64,000 bases of DNA from Neomelitea salexigens DSM 19753. GTDB lineage: Bacteria; Pseudomonadota; Gammaproteobacteria; Pseudomonadales; Spongiibacteraceae. Position 1 is the stretch's first letter. Each line of letters starts with the position of its first letter. Of this stretch, positions 26,296-32,930 are shown piece after piece. The notes beneath the pieces are model-generated. The model searched no databases and had not been told where the DNA came from. It worked only from the letters and a program-made list of their open reading frames with translations. The translations under genes were made by a program, and so were the position numbers. The DNA lies in assembly GCF_000422345.1 (NCBI RefSeq), contig NZ_AULP01000005.1, positions 1 to 64,000 on the forward strand, read 5' to 3'.

Positions 26296-26823
26296 ATGAG
26301 CTATAACTCGATCCCAGCCGGCAAAGAACTGCCACACGATATTTTCGTCGCCATTGAAATCCCTGCAAACAGCAGCCCCATCAAGTACGAAATTGAAAAA
26401 GAGTACGATGCGCTGATGGTTGACCGTTTCATGGCCACGCCAATGTTCTACCCAGCCAACTACGGCTACATCCCCAACACCCTGTCTGAAGACGGTGACC
26501 CGCTGGACGTACTGGTTGTTACTCCCTACCCCGTGGTTCCCGGTTCAGTAATCCGTGCTCGCCCTATCGGCATTCTGAACATGAGCGACGAAGCGGGTAA
26601 AGACGCCAAACTGCTGGCCGTTCCTCACGACAAACTGAGCGTGCTCTACAAAGACGTAAAAGAGCCCTCTGACCTGCCCGAGCTGCTGATCCAACAGATC
26701 GAGCACTTCTTCGAGAACTACAAAGACCTCGAAAAAGGCAAGTGGGTGAAGGTTGACGGTTGGGCAGGCAGCAAAGAAGCCCTGGCCGAAGTTGAAAAAG
26801 CCGCTGCTGCTTACAAAGGCTAA
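26296..26823 (+). CDS. ppa: Inorganic pyrophosphatase
   Basis: Family I soluble pyrophosphatase, hydrolysing PPi to phosphate in the cytoplasm. 175 residues, the bacterial hexameric type. Catalytic blocks are seen: [17 protein letters not shown], the [10 protein letters not shown] signature with its three metal-binding aspartates near residues 65-70, and [12 protein letters not shown]. The C-terminal [15 protein letters not shown] is typical. It has its own promoter (TATAAT at 26243) and a strong terminator, so it stands alone. Confidence 0.97.
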   Translation: MSYNSIPAGKELPHDIFVAIEIPANSSPIKYEIEKEYDALMVDRFMATPMFYPANYGYIPNTLSEDGDPLDVLVVTPYPVVPGSVIRARPIGILNMSDEAGKDAKLLAVPHDKLSVLYKDVKEPSDLPELLIQQIEHFFENYKDLEKGKWVKVDGWAGSKEALAEVEKAAAAYKG

Positions 26824-26834
26824 GTAGCCACGCT

Positions 26835-26873
26835 AAAAAAAGCCCGGCCTCTGAAAAGACGCCGGGCTTTTTT
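26835..26873 (+). terminator. Terminator of ppa
   Basis: A stem AAAAAAGCCCGGC / GCCGGGCTTTTTT with a 12-base loop, followed by the U-run, begins 12 bases after the ppa stop. The A-run on the 5' side would also make it work for minus-strand transcripts. Confidence 0.92.
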
Positions 26874-26916
26874 GTGCCCACCTTATCGCCATTTTTAACA
26901 AACCTACTGCCAAGCC

Positions 26917-26948
26917 TTGACCCTGTAGTAACCTACAAGCTCTATTCT
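26917..26948 (+). promoter_or_regulatory. MerR-type promoter with 20-base spacer
   Basis: TTGACC (26917-26922) and TATTCT (26943-26948) are separated by 20 bases, longer than the 17 optimal for sigma-70. The spacer holds the dyad TGTAG-TAAC-CTACA. Such stretched promoters are the hallmark of MerR-family activators, which twist the DNA on metal binding. It sits upstream of the merR-permease operon, so autoregulation is expected. Confidence 0.85.
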
Positions 26949-26981
26949 GATCTCAGTAGCAACGGAATCAGGGGAATCACC

Positions 26982-27416
26982 ATGGCTCAACTAAGGATTG
27001 GAGAACTCGCTAAAAAGCTCGATTGCACAGTGGAAACGCTGCGCTTTTACGAGCGCGAGGGCTTACTGGCCGCCACCGGGCGCAGCGCCAATGGCTATCG
27101 TTTTTACAACACCGCCTCTATTAAGCAGCTAAAGTTTATCCTGCGCGCCAAGAGCATGGGCTTCAGCCTCGACGATATTCGCGAATTACTGGCCATTCGC
27201 GTCGACCCGGAAGCCAAGTCCTGTGGCGAAGTAAAGGGCATTGCCCAAGAGAAACTCGCTCAGGTCGAACGAAAACTGAGGGAGCTGAAAAGCATCCGTG
27301 ACGCCTTGAGCAAGGTAGTCGAGGCCTGCTGCGGCGGCGATGTTCCCGCCAATCACTGCAGCATCCTGCAAGCGCTCGATGACGAACTCAGTGCCCAACA
27401 GGAGCATCACGCATGA
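26982..27416 (+). CDS. MerR-family metal sensor, ZntR/CadR-like
   Basis: 144 residues from the ATG at 26982. The N-terminal winged helix RIGELAKKLDCTVETLRFYEREGLL and the long dimerisation helix (~80-115) are typical. The metal-binding set C81, C116, C117, H125 and C126 corresponds to the ZntR ligands C79, C114, C115, H119 and C124 in number and place, so it probably senses Zn(II), Cd(II) or Pb(II). The upstream 20-base-spacer promoter and the ATGA overlap with the permease gene show an autoregulated metal-efflux operon. The exact metal is not decided by sequence. Confidence 0.9.
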   Translation: MAQLRIGELAKKLDCTVETLRFYEREGLLAATGRSANGYRFYNTASIKQLKFILRAKSMGFSLDDIRELLAIRVDPEAKSCGEVKGIAQEKLAQVERKLRELKSIRDALSKVVEACCGGDVPANHCSILQALDDELSAQQEHHA

Positions 27417-28432
27417 ACTTCCTCAACAACCTCTACTTACTCAGCCTGGACGCTGCCCCCCTACTGGTTATGGGTTTGGTGCTTGCCGGCTTGATGAAAG
27501 CCTGGATTCCCAATGCCCTGCTGGAGCGCCAACTGGGCAAACCCGGCATTGGCTCGGTGATCAAAGCAGCGCTATTTGGCGCCCCCATGCCCCTTTGCTC
27601 GTGCGGCGTTCTACCAGTGGCGATGGGGCTTAGGCGCGCCGGCGCATCAAAGGGCGCCACGGTATCGTTTTTGATTTCCACGCCTGAGACCGGCGTCGAC
27701 TCCATTGCCCTGAGTTACGGCCTACTGGGGCCGGTGATGACCATTGCGCGACCCATTGTGGCCATCGCCAATGCCATTGCCGCGGGCTTGTTAACCGGCT
27801 GGAACGATGGCAAACCCGCATCACAAGCCGAGGCCGCAACAACGTCTTGTTGCTCAAAGCGCTCTGCCGCGCCGACGAAAACCAGCTGGAGAGAGGGCCT
27901 TCACTACACCTTCGGGCGACTGCTTGAGGACATGCTGCCCTGGCTGTTGGTAGGCATGCTGTTTGCGGCGACGGTGCAGACCTTTGTGCCAGCGGCCTGG
28001 CTGGCCGAATGGGGCCGCGGCCCCCTTGCTATGGTCGTAATGGTGTTGGTCGGTATTCCAATGTATATCTGTGCCAGCGCGTCCACACCCATCGCCGCGG
28101 GACTGTTGATGGCGGGCGTATCACCTGGCGCGGTGCTGGTCTTTATGCTCGCGGGCCCGGCCAGCAATATCGCGGCTGTGGGAATGGTGCACAAGGAATT
28201 AGGACGCCGCGCGCTCGTTGCCTACCTGGGTACGGTAAGCACCATCAGTATCGCTGCGGGTCTGTTGCTAGACCAATTGGTGAGCCTGTTCAACTGGGAG
28301 ATTAGCGGCGGGCAGGCACACCAGCACAGCATGCTGCCCGAGTGGTTGGCAGTGGCCGCGCTGGTCGTGCTCGCAGCAGCGGCGATTAAACCGCTGCGCC
28401 AGCATACCTTCGGCCGCTTACTTAACGCTTAA
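27413..28432 (+). CDS. Metal efflux permease, SO_0444/YraQ-like family
   Basis: 339-residue permease (DUF318 type) with about eight to ten membrane helices. The family signature GAPMPLCSCGVLPVAMGL is near residue 60, followed by a STPETGVDSIALSYGLLGP motif in the next helix; the second half repeats the pattern with GIPMYICASASTPIAAGL. The cytoplasmic linker has a CC pair (TTSCCSKRS, ~140), a possible metal site. Proteins of this type are annotated as Cu/Zn efflux transporters. Coupling to a ZntR-like regulator supports metal export. Its stop codon overlaps that of the convergent next gene. Confidence 0.85.
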   Translation: MNFLNNLYLLSLDAAPLLVMGLVLAGLMKAWIPNALLERQLGKPGIGSVIKAALFGAPMPLCSCGVLPVAMGLRRAGASKGATVSFLISTPETGVDSIALSYGLLGPVMTIARPIVAIANAIAAGLLTGWNDGKPASQAEAATTSCCSKRSAAPTKTSWREGLHYTFGRLLEDMLPWLLVGMLFAATVQTFVPAAWLAEWGRGPLAMVVMVLVGIPMYICASASTPIAAGLLMAGVSPGAVLVFMLAGPASNIAAVGMVHKELGRRALVAYLGTVSTISIAAGLLLDQLVSLFNWEISGGQAHQHSMLPEWLAVAALVVLAAAAIKPLRQHTFGRLLNA

Positions 28433-28914
28433 GATGCGACCTTGGGCTTGGCACTTAACAGGCGCTGATAGAGTTTGGAGTTTTTGTGAATCGTTTTATG
28501 TTTCGCATAGGCTTCCACCGCGCGATGCCAAGCCTCATCACTGCCGTGAGCATTGAGTGAAAAACTCGTGCACACGGTCTTTTTCTCGACCTTTGACGCC
28601 ACACCCACCTGAAAGATCGGCGTCAAGTTGCCACTCTTCTCGGTCTTCAACAGATAGCTGATACCCCGCACGCTGCCGTCTGGCTTGAAGCAGCGCTCTT
28701 CCTTGGTTTCCTCCAGGAAGCGCTTTTGCTGCGCCTCTAATTCTTGATCGCGTTCCATCGCTTGCTTCTCTATGGCCTTTTGCGCTCGTCCCTCTAAGCG
28801 CTTACCGTCTTTCTTCAGGGAGAAATACTCCTGATAGAGCTCACCCGCCACTGTCCGGCGGACCCGGTAGCCATAAAAAGCTTTGTTATCCAGCAACTTA
28901 ACGCTCACACGCAC
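28429..28914 (-). CDS. Conserved hypothetical protein, charged and helical
   Basis: 161 residues, not recognised with certainty. The N-terminal part (KAFYGYRVRRTVAGELYQEYFSL) resembles the short three-stranded segment of AP2-type DNA-binding modules, and a lysine/glutamate-rich helix (~38-75) follows. The C-terminal half (TSFSLNAHGSDEAWHRAVEAYAKHK) could be a second such unit. This suggests nucleic-acid binding, but it is only a shape match. It is soluble, without a signal peptide. It converges on the metal permease and overlaps it by 4 bases. Confidence 0.65.
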   Translation of the reverse strand: MRVSVKLLDNKAFYGYRVRRTVAGELYQEYFSLKKDGKRLEGRAQKAIEKQAMERDQELEAQQKRFLEETKEERCFKPDGSVRGISYLLKTEKSGNLTPIFQVGVASKVEKKTVCTSFSLNAHGSDEAWHRAVEAYAKHKTIHKNSKLYQRLLSAKPKVAS

Positions 28915-29096
28915 CCCTTATCTATGCTTTTTTTGTTTTCTTATGTCATCATCACGGCCGCTACGGCCGCAATGTCACTATTAGCAGACATTGTAATCTA
29001 AACATTCTGACGAAATTATCAAGCTGCTACGACAAAAACCGTGACACAGACGCATAAAAATCGTGCCTGGGCCTGCGGCTCAAAGGAGTATGGGCG
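28915..29096. other. Intergenic region downstream of cysE
   Basis: 182 bases that are more AT-rich than the neighbours (28920-29050). It must hold the promoter of the hypothetical gene ending at 28429. No clear -35/-10 pair, terminator or small gene was found. Confidence 0.3.
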
Positions 29097-29888
29097 CTAG
29101 CCGTCGCCGTTAATGTTCTGATCCATATTCAGGGCGGGAATTTCTCGCGACAGGCGCCCGACAGGCTTCGCGGGTACGCCCGCCACGGTGGTATGGGCGG
29201 CAACAGGGTTGAGCACCACACTACCCGCAGCGATCTTTGCGCCTTCACCGATGGTGATATTGCCCAGCACCTTGGCACCAGCAGCGATCAACACACCGTC
29301 TTCAATGTGCGGGTGCCGCGGGCCGCGACCACTGCCGCAGCCACCGAGAGTCACGGAGTGCAGCATGGAAACATTATTGCCAACCACCGCAGTTTCACCA
29401 ATCACGACGCCGGTGGCGTGATCGACCATAATACCGCGGCCAATGCGCGCGGCCGGGTGAATATCGACATCAAATACGGTGGCGATGCGATTTTGCAAAA
29501 ACAGCGATAACGACTCGCGCCCCTGCTGCCAGAGCCAGTGGGCAATACGGTGGGCCTGAATCGCCTGAAAGCCTTTAAAGTACAGAAAGGGCATGCCGTA
29601 GTGGTCACAAGCGGGGTCACGATCGTAATGGGCGCAAATATCAGCCACGGCGGCGGCGAGCACCTCCGGGTCAGCGGCATACGCCTCGCTTGCGACATCG
29701 CGTATCAGCATCGCGGGCACCGAATCGCAGCCCAGACGCGAGGCAATATGAAAACTCAATGCGGCAGAAAAGCTGCCGTGATTGAGAATACTGGCGTGAT
29801 AAAAGCTGGCCAGCACGGGTTCATTGCGACCAAATGCCTTGGCCTCTTCCTGCATAGCGGCCCACAGCTGCGCGACGCTTAAATTCAA
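29097..29888 (-). CDS. cysE: Serine O-acetyltransferase CysE
   Basis: Acetylates serine with acetyl-CoA, the first step of cysteine synthesis. 263 residues: an N-terminal helical domain (~1-140) and a C-terminal left-handed beta-helix of hexapeptide repeats (DIHPAARIGRGIMVDHATGVVIGETAVVG and on). The catalytic His/Asp are in MVDHATG and the DPACDHYGMPFLYFKGFQ block is typical. It shares an ATGA overlap with the M15 peptidase gene upstream, an uncommon pairing. Confidence 0.95.
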   Translation of the reverse strand: MNLSVAQLWAAMQEEAKAFGRNEPVLASFYHASILNHGSFSAALSFHIASRLGCDSVPAMLIRDVASEAYAADPEVLAAAVADICAHYDRDPACDHYGMPFLYFKGFQAIQAHRIAHWLWQQGRESLSLFLQNRIATVFDVDIHPAARIGRGIMVDHATGVVIGETAVVGNNVSMLHSVTLGGCGSGRGPRHPHIEDGVLIAAGAKVLGNITIGEGAKIAAGSVVLNPVAAHTTVAGVPAKPVGRLSREIPALNMDQNINGDG

Positions 29889-30622
29889 TACTCTTCTCCT
29901 ACGGCCAACAGCGGCGCATACGCTGAGGGGTATGCCTCTTTCGGCACGGCAACGTAGCGACGATACAACTCATCTAAGTGCGCCAGTATCGACTCTTTAA
30001 GTTCAATATCCGCCTCGGCGAGAACCTGGCGCAATCGCCCTGGCGTGAGTGCGGATTCGCAGCGTGCCGACAGCGGCGCATAGCTTAAATGCCAACGCTC
30101 CGGAGCGATACCCCCGCGATCTTCGGCATAGGGCCGGAAGAAACCGTAACTGGCACCGTTGGCAAGTTGATGGTCCAGCCAGTCGTGCAGGGGAGCAAAG
30201 GGGCCGCCTTCGTTCACCTCCTGCGGGCTGAGCTGTACCGCATAATCACTGGCCACCGCCGCAGCGTCATACACGTCGATATCGCTGCCCCAATGGTGGC
30301 GGGAAGCGCCGGGCAGGGCTGACCAACGCAAGATGGCGTCGAGCAACTGCTCACAGCTTAACTCGTTAAAGCACAAGGACTGGCCGTTGCTATCGAGCAG
30401 CGGGCGACGACCACTGGCCTTCGCATTCCAAATTGCCAACTGTCGGTCAAAGCCGCGGAACCCGCTGACAATTTTCAACTCAAAGCCTGCGCGCGCGGCA
30501 TCTGATCGCAGCGCTTCGAAGGGCGCAACAATCGCGGGATGAACGGGACAGCCCAACACATCCACCATCAGCGATTCGTCTTGCCCACAAATGAGCGCTT
30601 CTGTCAGTCGGTAGTTGTCCAT
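29885..30622 (-). CDS. M15-family D-Ala-D-Ala carboxypeptidase-like protein
   Basis: About 245 residues with a VanY/LdcB-type M15 fold. The zinc motif SRHHWGSDID at 107-116 of this start supplies a His and an Asp, and the third ligand is in ERWHLSYAPLS; the VSGFRGFDRQLAIW substrate-side block is also present. It probably trims D-Ala from peptidoglycan peptides or acts on a related substrate. No clear signal peptide is seen, which is odd for this role. The start is uncertain: ATG at 30622, or GTG at 30649 with GAAAGG too close to it. It is coupled to cysE by ATGA. Confidence 0.8.
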   Translation of the reverse strand: MDNYRLTEALICGQDESLMVDVLGCPVHPAIVAPFEALRSDAARAGFELKIVSGFRGFDRQLAIWNAKASGRRPLLDSNGQSLCFNELSCEQLLDAILRWSALPGASRHHWGSDIDVYDAAAVASDYAVQLSPQEVNEGGPFAPLHDWLDHQLANGASYGFFRPYAEDRGGIAPERWHLSYAPLSARCESALTPGRLRQVLAEADIELKESILAHLDELYRRYVAVPKEAYPSAYAPLLAVGEEY

Positions 30623-30713
30623 GTCGTCGCGGGTTCTGTTAGTGTCCACCTTTCAAGTCATGGCATCATAGTAACGCCATCAACTCAGTGGCGAAACCAG
30701 GAGCAAAAATACT

Positions 30714-31784
30714 GTGGAAGCTCACACCGCCGACCACAAAAAAATCGCTTTAGCACTGGGCAGCGGCTCTGCCCGGGGCATGGCACATATTGGCGTCATT
30801 CAACGCTTGGGAGAACTGGGGATCAAGCCCGATATTATCGTCGGCACCTCCATTGGCTCCGTGATTGCCGCCTGCTATCTCACCGAACATCTGGACGATT
30901 TTTCAGCCTGGATTCAAACACTGAGCAGCGCCCAGGTTTTCCACTACATGAGTGTTAGCCTGACAGCCGCAGGCGGTGTGGCTCACGCGACACGACTCAT
31001 CGATTACTTCATCAGCGAATACGGCAACCCCAATATCGAAGACTTATCGCTGCCCTTTGCCGCCGTCGCAACAGACCTCCAACGCGGCCGAGAAGTGTGG
31101 CTGCAGCGCGGCCCACTGTGGGAAGCCGTACGCGCCTCAATGGCGGTGCCCGGTGTATTAACGCCGGTGGCTCACCGCGACTCCTGGCTTGTGGACGGTG
31201 GCTTGGTAAACCCCGTTCCGGTGTCGGTATGCCGCGCCCTCGGTGCCGACATCACCATTGGCGTTGACCTGAATAGCGACTTAGTTGGCCGCCGCAAAAT
31301 TGAGCGAGACGCCCGCGCGCCCGACAATGAGCAGCAGCGCAAAGAGGAGATCGCCGAAGAGGAGGAGGCCGAGGAGGATCAACCCGCTATTGGGACCGAC
31401 ACCGACGGAGAAGGCGACGAAGAATCGCAACTCGCCGCCGCGTTCAGCCGTTTTGCCAGCAGCGTGAAAGAAGCGGCCAGCAACTGGCGCAGCCCCAGCG
31501 AGAAAAAGCCAGAAGCGCCCGGCACCCTGAGTGTGATGATGAGTTCCATCAATATTATGCAGGACCGCATTACCCGCTCTCGCCTGGCCGGTGAACCGGC
31601 GGATATTATGCTGTGGCCGCGCCTCGGGCACATCGGTTTGCTGGACTTTGGCGATGCTGCAGAAGCTATTGCCGAGGGTCGCGACGCCGTGGATCGCATG
31701 CTGCCTGCGATACGCCACGCCTTTAATAGCGAAGGTGATGACCGACTTGTCCACAGCGCCCCCGCCGGAGACCAAGACCTGTGA
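30714..31784 (+). CDS. Patatin-like phospholipase, RssA type
   Basis: 356 residues with the serine-aspartate dyad of patatins: the oxyanion loop GSGSARGMAHIG near residue 17, the nucleophile in GTSIG (~44-48) and the aspartate in VDGGL (~160). It resembles E. coli RssA, a hydrolase of unknown natural substrate. A strongly acidic low-complexity insert (about 198-250, rich in Glu and Asp) separates the catalytic part from a conserved helical end. The start is GTG with AGGAG 10 bases upstream. GTGA overlap couples it to the Rieske gene. Confidence 0.88.
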   Translation: MEAHTADHKKIALALGSGSARGMAHIGVIQRLGELGIKPDIIVGTSIGSVIAACYLTEHLDDFSAWIQTLSSAQVFHYMSVSLTAAGGVAHATRLIDYFISEYGNPNIEDLSLPFAAVATDLQRGREVWLQRGPLWEAVRASMAVPGVLTPVAHRDSWLVDGGLVNPVPVSVCRALGADITIGVDLNSDLVGRRKIERDARAPDNEQQRKEEIAEEEEAEEDQPAIGTDTDGEGDEESQLAAAFSRFASSVKEAASNWRSPSEKKPEAPGTLSVMMSSINIMQDRITRSRLAGEPADIMLWPRLGHIGLLDFGDAAEAIAEGRDAVDRMLPAIRHAFNSEGDDRLVHSAPAGDQDL

Positions 31785-32119
31785 CTGTACTTTGCCGCCT
31801 TGACGAGATCCCCGAGCCTGGCTCCAAAGGCCTCAGCTACCAAGGTCACTCACTGTTTGCGGTCCGCAGTAATGGCGGCGTTTACCTGTATCGCAACCTT
31901 TGCCCCCACCTCGGCATTGAACTGCACTGGCAGGAAGACCAATTCCTCGATGTGGAAGAAACACTGATCCAATGCGCAACCCACGGCGCGCTGTTTATTA
32001 TCGAGTCTGGTGAATGTGTCTCTGGCCCCTGCTTGGGTCAGTCTTTGCAGGCACTGCGTTGCCGGGTAGAAAATGGCGAGCTATTACTCGACGAACTACT
32101 CGCCGAGCAGGTGCCCTAA
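31781..32119 (+). CDS. Rieske [2Fe-2S] ferredoxin-like protein
   Basis: 112-residue soluble Rieske protein. The cluster ligands are complete: C41-x-H43 (CPHLG) and C65-x-x-H68 (CATHG). There is no membrane or signal segment, so it is a cytoplasmic electron carrier of the kind found alone or with oxygenases; no oxygenase is nearby. It is translated from a GTG that overlaps the patatin stop. Rieske genes next to sfsA are common in gammaproteobacteria. Its stop overlaps that of convergent sfsA by 4 bases. Confidence 0.88.
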   Translation: MTVLCRLDEIPEPGSKGLSYQGHSLFAVRSNGGVYLYRNLCPHLGIELHWQEDQFLDVEETLIQCATHGALFIIESGECVSGPCLGQSLQALRCRVENGELLLDELLAEQVP

Positions 32120-32814
32120 GCCGTCACTGGCAGCGGTGCTTGCAGGCGCATCCCCTGCTCATCAATCTGCGCGCGATATGCCAGCAATTGCACGCCATCG
32201 CGCTGGGCTTCAGCCAATTCGCGCGCATAGGCAGGGTCGATATCCGCCGCAGCGGCCACCGCGTTAATCCCCTCATGCAACACCGCAAAAAGCAGCGCCG
32301 CTTGCCCGCCCGCCGCTACGTGTTCACGCAAGCCGCGAATGTGGCGACGCGCACGCGTGCTCACCGCATCAGGAAAACGACCGCCCCCGCCCTCGCTTAA
32401 CAGGGTTACCGATTTAACCTCCACGTTACAGGGGCCATTTGCCGTCTCCAGGACAAAGTCGATGCGACTGCCATCGGGCAAGCGCTGCTCAGCCTGGTAG
32501 CCTGAACACCCCGCAAGCTCAGTTATCACTTGCTCATCCAAGGCCTCGGCCACCAGCTTATTGGCCAAGGCCGAATGGATACACACCTTGTTACCGTCTA
32601 CCTCCACCAACTGCCAAGTGTAGGCATACTTGCGCTTGGGGTTGTCGCTGTAACTCAACCACACGCGGCTACCCGGTGTAGCGCACCCCGTCATGGCGCC
32701 GGTATTGGGGCAGTGCACGGTCAACTCGGTGCCGCACTCCAAGCGCACATCGGCGAGAAAGCGCTTATAGCGACGAAGCAGTACAGCGGGAGTCAGCGGA
32801 GACGGCCATTGCAT
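32116..32814 (-). CDS. sfsA: DNA/RNA nuclease SfsA
   Basis: 232 residues of the SfsA family: an N-terminal OB-like part (LRRYKRFLADVRL, VHCPNTGAMTGC) and a restriction-endonuclease-like core with the GSRIDFVLE and CNVEVKSVTLL motifs, the latter giving the ExK metal site. E. coli SfsA was first named for sugar fermentation stimulation; nuclease activity is the present view of the family. It is divergent from the AsmA gene and convergent with the Rieske gene. Confidence 0.93.
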   Translation of the reverse strand: MQWPSPLTPAVLLRRYKRFLADVRLECGTELTVHCPNTGAMTGCATPGSRVWLSYSDNPKRKYAYTWQLVEVDGNKVCIHSALANKLVAEALDEQVITELAGCSGYQAEQRLPDGSRIDFVLETANGPCNVEVKSVTLLSEGGGGRFPDAVSTRARRHIRGLREHVAAGGQAALLFAVLHEGINAVAAAADIDPAYARELAEAQRDGVQLLAYRAQIDEQGMRLQAPLPVTA

Positions 32815-32930
32815 AATCGGGCACCCTTTTTCATTTTGTTTTCTCTGCGACGTGATCGACGTTGCACATCTATCCTGAAGCTCTCACACTACCCCACTAG
32901 GATTGTTAATCAGGGGCAGCCCAGCGCACA

